Shown piece after piece: positions 1 through 7,774 of a stretch of 14,038 nucleotides of DNA. The stretch is from assembly GCA_034439915.1 (NCBI GenBank), contig JAWXBI010000232.1:1-14038 (forward strand), given 5' to 3'. Origin of the DNA: JADJLQ01 sp034439915. GTDB taxonomy: Bacteria; Bacteroidota; Bacteroidia; Chitinophagales; Saprospiraceae. Below the pieces are notes generated by a model, which was not told the origin of the DNA, made no database searches, and saw only the letters and a list, made by a program, of their open reading frames with translations. The position numbers and the translations under genes are program-made. Position 1 is the stretch's first letter. Every line of letters starts with the position of its first letter.

Positions 1-97
1 TAACCCTTTAACCCTTTAACCCTTTAACCCTTTAACCCTTTAACCCTTTAACCCTTTAACCCTTTAACCCTTTAACCCTTTAACCCTTTAACCCTTT
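1..97. repeat. AACCCTTT octamer tandem array, cut by the left edge
   Basis: Twelve perfect, uninterrupted copies of AACCCTTT lie at 2-97, and the first base of the window also fits the phase, so the array probably continues to the left. After 97 it decays into degenerate copies (ACCTTT, ACCTT, AAACCCTTT) up to about 119. It lies about 175 bases past the stop of the molybdopterin subunit gene and is read as GGGTTAAA on that gene's strand. It resembles a telomere repeat by eye, but perfect octamers beside bacterial genes are better read as a slippage-prone simple repeat. No spacers are present, so it is not a CRISPR. Confidence 0.97.
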
Positions 98-146
98 ACC
101 TTTACCTTAAACCCTTTACTCGTCATGCTGAATGTCTGAATTGTTG

Positions 147-162
147 ATCCGAATAATCGGAT
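147..162. repeat. Small hairpin ATCCGA-ATAA-TCGGAT
   Basis: A perfect 6-bp inverted repeat with a 4-base loop in the gene-free left end. The core TTGATCCGA-N4-TCGGAT is the same as the core of the larger hairpin at 10186-10217, with a different loop. It has no adjacent T-run, so a terminator role is not shown. Confidence 0.5.
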
Positions 163-198
163 TGTGGAATTGTGAAACTGATAAATTGTTAATCACCC

Positions 199-279
199 TC
201 TCAACCTCAACCCGCCTTCCGTACCGGAATTCGGGCAGGTCTTCCCCGAGGTCTCGGGGCTCAACCTCAATCTCAACCC
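199..279. repeat. Two stem-loops between CTCAACC repeats
   Basis: CTCAACCTCAA occurs at 200-210 and again at 260-270, each followed by a TCAACCCGC sequence (directly in the first copy, after a short TCAATC stretch in the second). Between them lie two inverted repeats: 211-235 (CCCG and TTCC pairing with GGAA and CGGG, 5-base loop GTACC, two internal mismatches) and 244-259 (CCCCGA, loop GGTC, TCGGGG). The right-hand copy reaches into the stop codon (TGA, 273-275) of the molybdopterin subunit gene. On the minus strand the stem-loops directly follow that stop, so they may act as a 3' end structure, although no U-run follows either stem. An insertion flanked by a duplicated target is the alternative. 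Confidence 0.55.
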
Positions 280-2438
280 GCAATAGTATTCAGGTCGATT
301 GGGAGTTTATACACCCGTTTTTTAAGCAGATTAAAGATAGCATTGCCCAAAGCCGGAGCAATGGGTGGCAGCCCGGGTTCTCCAACTCCTCCTGCTTTCT
401 CTTCATTGTCTATGATATGAATTTCAACCTGGGGCATTTCAGACATACGCATGATCTGGTATTCGTGGTAATTCGTCTGATCGCATTTGCCCTGGGTAAA
501 GGTGATGCCCCCATTAATGGCCGCTTGCAAGCCCATTGAAATATTTCCTTCCGTTTGAGCTTTGACATTATCCGGATTAACATATTGGCCACAATCAATA
601 ATCGAGGTCACTTTAACCACCTTAACCGCGTTGCCGGCTTTGGCCACTTCAATCATGGCGGCGCTCATGGTTTCAAACGAACGGAACATGGCAATACCCC
701 GCGCATGATCAGCAGGTAAAGCAGGCGATGCCTGGATAAGCGCTTCCAGTTTTTCAATAATCTTCAGGTCTCGTTTTGAATTGTGCAATAATTGTTTACG
801 TGCTTCCAAAGGTTCTACGCCGGCGAGATGGGCCATCTCGTCAATAAAACATTCCTGTCCCCAGGAAAGATTTGAAGCATACACGGATCTCCACCATAAG
901 GTAGGTATTGGTGTTTTGACTCTGCTAAAGGATTCTGAATTGACCTCGAAATCGTATTTATGATTTTCCATGCTCATCTCTCCAGACAGCCAATTATCTG
1001 CCTGATAAGGTAATAATGCATTCCAGTGTTGTGCCTGAATTGATTCTCCGACAACATGATGACTCCAACCACTCAATCGATTCTTGTTGCCTATTACGCC
1101 TTTCATTTTACTAAGCATCGCGGGACGAAAAGGCCCTTGCATCATATCTTCTTCTCGTGGCCAGATGAGTTTTACAGGGGCTTTGACTTGCCGTGAAATA
1201 TCAATGGCTTCCTTCATAAAGTTCATATATGCTTTGCGGCCAAATGAACCCCCTAACAATAGCGCATTGATTTTTATTTTTTCTTTTGGGATTTTTAGAA
1301 AATCAGCTGTTTCTTCCAAAGCGCCATCGGGCCCCTGGATGGGCGCCCAGACTTCTGCAGTGCCATCTTCTTTGACATGAGCCGTGGCATTGACAGGCTC
1401 AATGGCGGCATGAGAAAGGAAGGGAGTTTCATATATGGATTCTAATTTTTTATCAGAGGCTGCATAAAACGCTTCAAAATCACCCTTTTCTTCTGCGCGG
1501 ATACCGGGTTTTGATGCTATCTCATAGGCATCTTTAAAGTATGTTGCAGTATCCAGCGTCTTAGTCATTTCACCATCATCCCATTTAATGATGATGAGTT
1601 TACTTGCTTTTAATGCAGACCAATAATTATCTGCGACCACAGCAATAGCTTCTGTTTTTCCACCCGGGAAATTGGATTCGGTTTTTATGATATGTTTAAC
1701 TCCTTTAATAATCTTTGCGGCTCCATCATCATAACTGATTAATTTACCCTGGACACTGGGTGGGTGGATAGTCACGGCATACAACATACCCGGAACTACG
1801 ACATCAATTCCAAATACTGCAGTCCCATTGGTTTTGGATGGGATGTCGCTGCGACGCTTGTATTTACCGAGTATTTTAAATTCTTTGGGCTCTTTTAATT
1901 TTGGGTTTTTAGGTACTTCCAGTTTGACGGCATCTTTTGCTAAAATCCCATAAGTCAGTTTTTTATCACTCCCTTTTAAATAAACCATGCCTTCGCTCGC
2001 ATAACATTCATCCACCCTGACATTCCATTGTTTGGCAGCAGCCTCAATCAACATTTCCTTAGCAGCAGCTCCTGCTTGCCGAAGGCTGGTCCATAAACCA
2101 CGAACCGTGCTACTACCACCAGAACCCTGGGAACCATATTTTGCCTGGCCATCGGAATGAATAATGTTGATTTGATCCATGCTCACTTCCAGTTCTTCTG
2201 CTAAAAGCGAAGTCACTGCCTGAATAGAGCCCTGACCCATATCGGGACGACTGTTGACCAAAGTGATGATTCCATTGGTATCGATCAGGACAAAAGGGTT
2301 GATTTCGGTACTTAATTCTGCCGGTAATAACCCGACCAGCGTTTTACCTGAAGCGGTTTCCCGGAAGCCGATCATCAGGCCTGCAGTTCCCAACAAACTT
2401 TGTTTGAGGAAATTTCTTCTTTCAGTGTTAGTAATCAT
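273..2438 (-). CDS. Molybdopterin-binding large subunit of a Tat-exported molybdenum hydroxylase (IorB / xanthine dehydrogenase family)
   Basis: Predicted catalytic subunit of a two-subunit molybdenum hydroxylase, which would hydroxylate an N-heterocycle or oxidise an aldehyde in the periplasm; the substrate cannot be told. It has 721 residues, normal for IorB-type proteins. Residues 1-30 are a Tat signal with R7-R8 in ERRNFLKQ, then a hydrophobic stretch. The aldehyde oxidase a/b hammerhead-like region is about 190-285 (start of motif RRSDIPSKTNG). Molybdopterin-binding sequence includes LSHAAIEPVNA (341-351) and LLGGSFGRK (395-402). The C-terminal GVGEPG (684-689) supplies the likely catalytic glutamate, E687, the base expected in this family. 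It starts at an ATG 41 bases after the 2Fe-2S subunit stop, so the two are surely co-transcribed. No cytochrome subunit, XdhC-like chaperone or cofactor gene is present in the window. Family assignment is secure; substrate is open. Confidence 0.95.
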   Translation of the reverse strand: MITNTERRNFLKQSLLGTAGLMIGFRETASGKTLVGLLPAELSTEINPFVLIDTNGIITLVNSRPDMGQGSIQAVTSLLAEELEVSMDQINIIHSDGQAKYGSQGSGGSSTVRGLWTSLRQAGAAAKEMLIEAAAKQWNVRVDECYASEGMVYLKGSDKKLTYGILAKDAVKLEVPKNPKLKEPKEFKILGKYKRRSDIPSKTNGTAVFGIDVVVPGMLYAVTIHPPSVQGKLISYDDGAAKIIKGVKHIIKTESNFPGGKTEAIAVVADNYWSALKASKLIIIKWDDGEMTKTLDTATYFKDAYEIASKPGIRAEEKGDFEAFYAASDKKLESIYETPFLSHAAIEPVNATAHVKEDGTAEVWAPIQGPDGALEETADFLKIPKEKIKINALLLGGSFGRKAYMNFMKEAIDISRQVKAPVKLIWPREEDMMQGPFRPAMLSKMKGVIGNKNRLSGWSHHVVGESIQAQHWNALLPYQADNWLSGEMSMENHKYDFEVNSESFSRVKTPIPTLWWRSVYASNLSWGQECFIDEMAHLAGVEPLEARKQLLHNSKRDLKIIEKLEALIQASPALPADHARGIAMFRSFETMSAAMIEVAKAGNAVKVVKVTSIIDCGQYVNPDNVKAQTEGNISMGLQAAINGGITFTQGKCDQTNYHEYQIMRMSEMPQVEIHIIDNEEKAGGVGEPGLPPIAPALGNAIFNLLKKRVYKLPIDLNTIAG

Positions 2439-2479
2439 TTTTGTTTGATATTATAAAGAGGAATGAAGAAATGGATGGA

Positions 2480-2968
2480 TTAATGACTGCCCATAGTTTT
2501 TGTTTTCGATTGGTCGGCAGCCTTATGAATAGCCTTTCGGATCCGGTCATAGGTCCCGCATCGGCAAAGATTACCATTCATATACGTGTCGATCTGCGCA
2601 TCACTGGGATCGGGATGTTCATTTAATAAAGCAACGGCTGACATGATCTGGCCACTCTGGCAATAACCACATTGAGGAACTTGTTCGGCTATCCAGGCAT
2701 CCTGAACAGCATGTCTGAGTTGGGGAGTGCCTATGCCTTCTATAGTAGTAATTTTTTGTTTTTTCTTTACAGCGGATACAGGATATTGACAACTCCGCAC
2801 CGGTGCGCCGTCTATATGGATGGTGCAAGCCCCGCACTGAGCCATGCCACAACCGTATTTCGTACCTTTAAGTCCTGCCAGGTCACGGATAACCCACAAT
2901 AAAGGCATGTCTTCTTCAGCGTCTATTTTAAATCGCTGGTCGTTGATGGTAAGATTGAAAGTAGCCAT
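2480..2968 (-). CDS. (2Fe-2S)-binding small subunit of molybdenum hydroxylase (IorA type)
   Basis: Electron-transfer subunit of 162 residues, the usual length, carrying two 2Fe-2S clusters. The N-terminal plant-ferredoxin-like domain shows C40, C45, C48 and C60 (KYGCGMAQCGACTIHIDG). The C-terminal helical domain shows C100 and C103 (CGYCQSGQIM), then C135 and C137 (NLCRCGTY). All eight ligands are intact. There is no signal peptide, so it would be exported by riding with the Tat-signal-bearing large subunit, as is known for such pairs. It is the first gene of the operon, with the large subunit 41 bases downstream. Its ATG at 2966-2968 directly precedes a conserved-looking ferredoxin fold (MATFNLTIND), so the start is well supported. 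Confidence 0.96.
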   Translation of the reverse strand: MATFNLTINDQRFKIDAEEDMPLLWVIRDLAGLKGTKYGCGMAQCGACTIHIDGAPVRSCQYPVSAVKKKQKITTIEGIGTPQLRHAVQDAWIAEQVPQCGYCQSGQIMSAVALLNEHPDPSDAQIDTYMNGNLCRCGTYDRIRKAIHKAADQSKTKTMGSH

Positions 2969-2984
2969 AAGAAAAATTGAATTT

Positions 2985-2992
2985 CAAAAATA
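2985..2992 (-). promoter_or_regulatory. Possible Bacteroidota -7 element for the molybdenum hydroxylase operon
   Basis: On the minus strand TATTTTTG matches the Bacteroidota -7 consensus TAnnTTTG exactly, 16 bases before the ATG. A transcript would start about ten bases from the start codon, giving a very short leader. No clear TTTG -33 element was found at the right distance, so the call is weak in this AT-rich stretch. Confidence 0.35.
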
Positions 2993-3198
2993 GTTTATAT
3001 TTCTTGGTTTTCGAAATTGAGGCTATTAACAGATCCTTAAATATTTCCAACCCAAACTATGATTTCGTTTACCTTGATACGGTAGGTGTAGCAGAGATTT
3101 AGCACCCTGATTGAGTACAATTCGTATTTGATATTCACCCCGTGAGGGGGAGATAATAGAACAATACCCCGGTTACCTTGCCCTCTCAAATTCAACGC
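2993..3198. other. Divergent intergenic region between the 2Fe-2S subunit and the outer-membrane receptor
   Basis: Holds upstream sequence of both divergent genes. I found no exact TAnnTTTG box on the plus strand for the receptor. The only structured piece is the short palindrome CCCC-GTGA-GGGG at 3138-3149 (listed separately). No credible small ORF or RNA gene was seen. Confidence 0.6.
3138..3150. repeat. G/C-block palindrome, divergent member
   Basis: CCCC-GTGA-GGGGG upstream of the receptor gene. It has the same shape as the elements at 9944, 10170, 10888 and 13947 (C-block, short purine-rich loop, G-block, then A-rich), but the loop and tail diverge, so membership of that family is uncertain. 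Confidence 0.35.
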
Positions 3199-3231
3199 AT
3201 GTATAAATTATTATAGGTACTCCCGCTTTCC
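3199..3231 (+). other. Likely original N-terminus of the receptor gene, broken by an in-frame TAG
   Basis: ATG at 3199 is in the same frame as the receptor ORF. It reads MYKLL, then TAG at 3214-3216, then VLPLS, and joins MLLFLDSS at 3232. Skipping the stop gives a textbook signal peptide: lysine near the start, a hydrophobic core, and cleavage after VQA. The ORF as it stands starts inside the hydrophobic core. A one-base change (for example TTG to TAG), a sequencing error or amber read-through would each explain this; the sequence alone cannot decide. Confidence 0.65.
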
Positions 3232-5652
3232 ATGCTACTCTTCCTGGATAGCTCAGTACAAGCTCAAACTGATTTGGGTACTATCCGGGCAAAACTGGTG
3301 GATGAAAAAAATGAACCACTGGCAGGTAGTTCTGTTTTTTTACACCGGATTAACGATTCAAGCCTGATAAAGTCGACCATGGTCAATGAACAGGGCCTAA
3401 TCGAATTTGAATTTATAAAACCGGGGGATTATTTTTTGAAAATCACCGAACTTGGCAAAATCCCGTTTTCATCCGATCGCATATTGATCACACCGAATCA
3501 ACTTAATGTCGAATTGCCGGTAATTCGATTGGAACTCAATACCGCTATAAACCTGAGCGAGGTGACAGTCAAAGCCGATAAACCGTTTATAGAAAGACAA
3601 TTGGATAAAATGGTGGTGAATGTCGATAACCTGATTTCGGCAGCAGGAAGTTCTGCCTTTGAGGTTTTGGAGCTATCGCCCGGCGTGGTCATTGATCAAA
3701 ATGATAATATCAGCCTGAAAGGTAAACCCGGTGTATTGGTGATGATTAATGGCAAGCTGTCGGGCATATCCGGCAGGGACCTGGCCAATTACCTCAGGGG
3801 GCTTCCTGCGAACACCATTCAAAAAATAGAACTGATCACCAACCCCTCTGCCCGATATGACGCTGCAGGTAATGCGGGCATCATCAATATCGTGATGAAA
3901 AAAGATCAACGCATTGGCACCAATGGTTCGCTGAACTTAAGCTACGGCCAGGGTATGTATGCTAAAACGGGTGAAGGAATAACCTTTAACCACCGCAACA
4001 AAAAAATCAACCTGTTTGGCAGTTATAATTTTGCTTATCGGAAAGCCTTCAGCCATCTTACGTTGTACAGAAAATTTTTAAAGCAGGGTGCCTTGGATGG
4101 TGTTTATGATCAGGATAATTACATCACATTTCCTTTTAAAAATCATATCGGGCGTACCGGAATCGAATATACGGTAAGCTCAAAAACCACCATAGGCGCC
4201 GTCTTAAGTGGAGTGAGCAACAGATTCAATACTTCCGGGGATACCCATACTGATGTACTGGATAAAAATGAGATCAAAAATTCATATCATTTTAATACCA
4301 ACCGTTCTACTGATCAATGGTTTAATTATGCTGCCAATGCCAATTTGAAGCATACCTTCGATTCCACCGGAAAAGAAATTACCGTTGATCTGGACTATGC
4401 CCAATACGGGAACAATACCGATCAGCATTTCAGGACGGAATTCTTCAATCTGGATGGGAGTGTAGGCCTGCCTGCCTATATCTTGCTTGGTGATGTCCGG
4501 GGGCGTTTAAATATCAAATCCGCAAAAGCCGATTATAGACATCCATTAAAAAACAAAGCAACGTTAGAAGCCGGGTGGAAGAGCAGCCTGGTGACAGCAG
4601 ACAATGATTTAAAATACTACGATGGGAGCAACGGGTCAGTGGTGCTGGACCCCAACCAAAGCAATCATTTTTTGTACCAGGAAAATATTAATGCAGCCTA
4701 TCTTAATTTTTCAAATTCATTTAAAAAAGTCAATTTCCAGATTGGGTTTAGGGCTGAACAGACGAATACCGAAGGAAATCAACTGACCACTCAACAAAAA
4801 TTTGACAGCAGTTATATCAACTTGTTTCCGAGTGCAGTCATAAATTTCAAAGCATCCGGGAAACAGGAGTGGAGTCTGTCCGTGAGTCGCAGGCTGGACC
4901 GACCAAGTTATCGCCAACTCAACCCATTCAAGTTTTTCATTAACAACAGCACGTATTCTGAAGGCAATCCATTTCTCAGACCCCAGTATACTTATGCTTA
5001 TGAGTTGGGACATACCTTTAATCAGAAAATTATCACGACCCTGTCGTATAGTTTGACCAAAGCAAATATTACCGAGGTCATTTTTCCAGCACCTGATCTG
5101 GAAAAAATAACTATTCAAACCAATCGCAATCTTGCCCATTTTGAATTTTGGGGCTTAAATATTTCCGCACCGGCATCCCTGGCGAAATGGTGGAACAGCG
5201 TGAATAACATCAATATATATTATGGAGTTTATACCGGAAGTCTGGCCAATACAAACCTCAACAATGGAAAACTCAATTTTAATCTGTCTTCCAACAATAG
5301 TCTCACCATCAATGATCATGGGTGGACTGCCGAAATCAACGGAGTTTACCGTGCACCGGAAAATTATGGTTTTATGCAGGTACGGTCAAATGGAGGTCTG
5401 TCTGCCGGTGTCCAGAAAACCATTTTAAAAAATCAAGGTACCCTCCGGTTAAATGTTTCAGATCTTTTTTATACGCAGGGAGCCCGCGCAGTCACTACTT
5501 TCAGGGATTATGAAGAAACCTTCAGCGTAGTGAGGGAAACCCGGATGGCAACCCTTGCATTTACTTATCGGTTTGGAAACACTAAAGTACCTGGAGCGAG
5601 GTGCAGGAACGGGGGGGCTGAAGAAGAAAAACAACGGGCAGGCAATGGATAA
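3232..5652 (+). CDS. Outer-membrane beta-barrel protein, TonB-dependent receptor type, with carboxypeptidase-regulatory-like domain
   Basis: Predicted outer-membrane receptor or transporter of 806 residues (about 817 from the ATG at 3199). Order: a remnant signal peptide ending at VQA/QTD (residues 1-11), a carboxypeptidase-regulatory-like beta-sandwich (about 15-90, IRAKLVDEKNEPLAGSSVFL), a plug domain (about 105-222, with LELSPGVVID, VLVMINGK, IELITNPSARYDAAGNAGIINIV), then a long aromatic-rich barrel ending in LAFTYRFGNTK plus a charged tail with EEEKQR, which is typical of this group (the OMP_b-brl_3 type). Ligand unknown; no SusD-like partner follows, which argues against a polysaccharide-utilisation pair. 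ATG 3232 is the only start downstream of the TAG at 3214, yet it leaves an 11-residue leader with no basic residue, so export from this start is doubtful. The gene may be disrupted. It converges on the M13 peptidase gene with 46 bases between the stops and no obvious terminator there. Confidence 0.9.
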   Translation: MLLFLDSSVQAQTDLGTIRAKLVDEKNEPLAGSSVFLHRINDSSLIKSTMVNEQGLIEFEFIKPGDYFLKITELGKIPFSSDRILITPNQLNVELPVIRLELNTAINLSEVTVKADKPFIERQLDKMVVNVDNLISAAGSSAFEVLELSPGVVIDQNDNISLKGKPGVLVMINGKLSGISGRDLANYLRGLPANTIQKIELITNPSARYDAAGNAGIINIVMKKDQRIGTNGSLNLSYGQGMYAKTGEGITFNHRNKKINLFGSYNFAYRKAFSHLTLYRKFLKQGALDGVYDQDNYITFPFKNHIGRTGIEYTVSSKTTIGAVLSGVSNRFNTSGDTHTDVLDKNEIKNSYHFNTNRSTDQWFNYAANANLKHTFDSTGKEITVDLDYAQYGNNTDQHFRTEFFNLDGSVGLPAYILLGDVRGRLNIKSAKADYRHPLKNKATLEAGWKSSLVTADNDLKYYDGSNGSVVLDPNQSNHFLYQENINAAYLNFSNSFKKVNFQIGFRAEQTNTEGNQLTTQQKFDSSYINLFPSAVINFKASGKQEWSLSVSRRLDRPSYRQLNPFKFFINNSTYSEGNPFLRPQYTYAYELGHTFNQKIITTLSYSLTKANITEVIFPAPDLEKITIQTNRNLAHFEFWGLNISAPASLAKWWNSVNNINIYYGVYTGSLANTNLNNGKLNFNLSSNNSLTINDHGWTAEINGVYRAPENYGFMQVRSNGGLSAGVQKTILKNQGTLRLNVSDLFYTQGARAVTTFRDYEETFSVVRETRMATLAFTYRFGNTKVPGARCRNGGAEEEKQRAGNG

Positions 5653-5698
5653 TTATACAACAGGGTATTATTTATCGAAAGCCGGAACGATTATTTAA

Positions 5699-7738
5699 TC
5701 ACCAGATTTTTATCCGATCCTTTTCTTCCTTCCACATTGAATTGTTTTCTACTACACCGAATGCTTTGTAAAATGGCGTAAAATTGGTCAGGGGTCCAAT
5801 TACCCTGAATTCTGCAGGAGAATGTACATCTGTCATCACCAGTTGTCGCATCAACTCATCCTTCATCTTTAACCTCCAAATGGTGGCAAAAGACATAAAG
5901 AATCGCTGATCCGGGCTTAGATTATCAATTTTTTGATCGGACTGTCCCTGAGCAGTTAATTTGAATGCATCATAAGCAATAGCCAGCCCACCGATATCGG
6001 CAATATTTTCACCCAGGGTCAGCTCTCCATTCAGGGTCAGTGAATCGATCGGATTATATTTAGAATATTGACCGACTACTTTATCGGCCAGGGATTTAAA
6101 TTTATCTGCATCGGCACCAGACCACCATTCTTTAAGATTGCCGTCTTTGTCATACTGTCGACCCTGATCATCAAAGCCATGGGTGAGTTCATGACCAATG
6201 ACCATACCGATGCCTCCGTAATTAATAGCATCATCTGCATTGGGATTAAAAAATGGTGGTTGTAAGATTCCGGCAGGAAAAATAATTTCATTGGTGGTGG
6301 GACTATAACCTGCATTGACAGTAGGCGGTGAAAACGGCCATTCGGATTTATCTACCGGTTGATCGACTTTGGCCACGGTACGCAGGTATTCATAACGACT
6401 GGTATTGATCCGGTTTTGAAAATAATTGTCCTTAAGGATCACCAGCGAGTCGTATTTGAGCCATTTATCGGGATAACCTATTTTGCGGGTGATGGCTGCC
6501 AGTTTTTCCAGGGCTTTGGTTTTGGTGGAATCACTCATCCAATCCAACTCGTTGATTCTTTTTGCATAGGCTTTGTGCAGGTTACTGATCATTTCCGTCA
6601 TTCGGTCTTTGGCCCTCGTATCAAAATTCTCGTTTACATAAAGCTGGCCGGCTAAATCGCCGATCCGACTATCTACTACATTGACGGCATATTTCCAACG
6701 CGGTGTAGGCTCTTCCTGGCCAGAAAGAGTTTTACTGTAAAATTCAAATCCCGCATCGGCAAAAGCTCGCGACAAGGAATTATATGAATTGGTTATGGTG
6801 AATGCCTTGAGGTAGGTCTTCCATTGTGCAATCGGTACCGACCAGGCTACCTTATCCAGGGTGGTAAAATATTTTGGTTGGCCAATCAACAGCGAATCGG
6901 TATTTAACTGCATTTCTTTTTTAATTGAAGGCCAGTCCAGGTGAGGGGTCATTATAGATAATTGAGCAGCCCCATATTTATTATAGTTTTTCTGTGGGTC
7001 ACGGAGTTCTACATTGGTAAAATGCCCTTCAGCCAATTTGGTCTCCAGATTCAGTACCACCGTTGCCTGAATAGAAGCTATCGTTGAATCGGCTCCGATC
7101 AGGGAGAATATTTTCTTCAAATAATCCGAATAGGCATTGCGAATAGCCCGGGTAGCCTCGTCTGTCCGGAAATAATAATCCCGGTCCGGCAGTCCAAGTC
7201 CTCCCTGAAAAAACTGTGCTATGTTTTTTGAAGAATTTTTATCATCCGGATTGACAGTAAAGCCAAACAAGAGGCTATTCCCATTTACTTGTTCCGAGGC
7301 TACCCATTTTATTAACTCGCCCGGACTTTCCAATGCATTTATTTTTTCAAACAGCGGTACCAGCGGAGTAAAACCTTTGCTTTCGATGGTAAGGGTATCG
7401 ATAATGGATGCAAATAAATCACCGACCTGTTGCTCCAGGCTCCCTACCGGCGCGTTTGTGACTGCCCTGGCTGCCTCACATACCTTCAGGAGGGCTTCTT
7501 CACTTTTTGTTTGGAGATCAAAAAAGGCTCCTGCACCTACCTCGGTGGCCGGTATTTTGGTATTTTGATTCCAGAGATGGTTGATGTGTTTGAAGAAGTT
7601 GTCACCCGCTGCAATAGTGGTATCAATGTTTTTCAGGTCGAGATGGGTTGCCGCGGTTTCCTTTGGAGTTGCCTGTTTGCAGCATTGAAATAGAAGGACA
7701 GTTCCGCTGATGAGCAGAGCGAACTTAAAGATTGACAT
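5699..7738 (-). CDS. M13 family zinc metallopeptidase (PepO / neprilysin-like)
   Basis: Secreted or lipid-anchored endopeptidase of about 679 residues that would cut short peptides in the periplasm, as M13 enzymes do. The N-terminus is a signal sequence with cysteines at the end of the hydrophobic core (LLFQCCKQ), suggesting a lipoprotein with a non-classical lipobox. Counted from ATG 7738, the zinc site is HELTH at 516-520 in GHELTHGFDDQGRQYD (catalytic E517), the third ligand is E577 in ENIADIGG (577-584, with D581), and NAGY (475-478) is the substrate-backbone motif NAxY. The C-terminus ends in IW, as usual for the family. A reading extended to 7744 begins with TTG, so the ATG two codons in is preferred. 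It follows the S41 protease by 36 bases and is probably co-transcribed with it. Intact and full length. Confidence 0.96.
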   Translation of the reverse strand: MSIFKFALLISGTVLLFQCCKQATPKETAATHLDLKNIDTTIAAGDNFFKHINHLWNQNTKIPATEVGAGAFFDLQTKSEEALLKVCEAARAVTNAPVGSLEQQVGDLFASIIDTLTIESKGFTPLVPLFEKINALESPGELIKWVASEQVNGNSLLFGFTVNPDDKNSSKNIAQFFQGGLGLPDRDYYFRTDEATRAIRNAYSDYLKKIFSLIGADSTIASIQATVVLNLETKLAEGHFTNVELRDPQKNYNKYGAAQLSIMTPHLDWPSIKKEMQLNTDSLLIGQPKYFTTLDKVAWSVPIAQWKTYLKAFTITNSYNSLSRAFADAGFEFYSKTLSGQEEPTPRWKYAVNVVDSRIGDLAGQLYVNENFDTRAKDRMTEMISNLHKAYAKRINELDWMSDSTKTKALEKLAAITRKIGYPDKWLKYDSLVILKDNYFQNRINTSRYEYLRTVAKVDQPVDKSEWPFSPPTVNAGYSPTTNEIIFPAGILQPPFFNPNADDAINYGGIGMVIGHELTHGFDDQGRQYDKDGNLKEWWSGADADKFKSLADKVVGQYSKYNPIDSLTLNGELTLGENIADIGGLAIAYDAFKLTAQGQSDQKIDNLSPDQRFFMSFATIWRLKMKDELMRQLVMTDVHSPAEFRVIGPLTNFTPFYKAFGVVENNSMWKEEKDRIKIW

Positions 7739-7774
7739 GATCAATTGGGTTAAAAAAAAGTTTTAGTTAAAGCA

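Noticed and set aside
1..97. CRISPR array or eukaryotic telomere
   Set aside because: Unit is 8 bases with no spacers, and the neighbouring genes are plainly bacterial with bacterial operon spacing.
132..539. Plus-strand ORF of 135 codons
   Set aside because: It is mostly antisense to the C-terminal end of the molybdopterin subunit gene, and its translation has no recognisable domain and looks low-complexity.
3214..3216. TAG recoding across the genome
   Set aside because: No other gene in the window has an internal TAG, and all end cleanly at TAA or TGA, so one amber codon is better explained by mutation, error or local read-through.
4717..5139. Minus-strand ORF of 140 codons inside the receptor
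   Set aside because: Antisense to the beta-barrel coding region; no motif and no independent start context.
3232..5652. SusC-like receptor of a polysaccharide-utilisation locus
   Set aside because: Too short for SusC, no SusD-like gene follows, and no glycoside hydrolase is present; the neighbour is a convergent peptidase gene.
273..5652. Functional link between the molybdenum hydroxylase and the divergent receptor
   Set aside because: They are only divergent neighbours; no shared operator was found and the receptor lacks a clear promoter, so a link is not supported.
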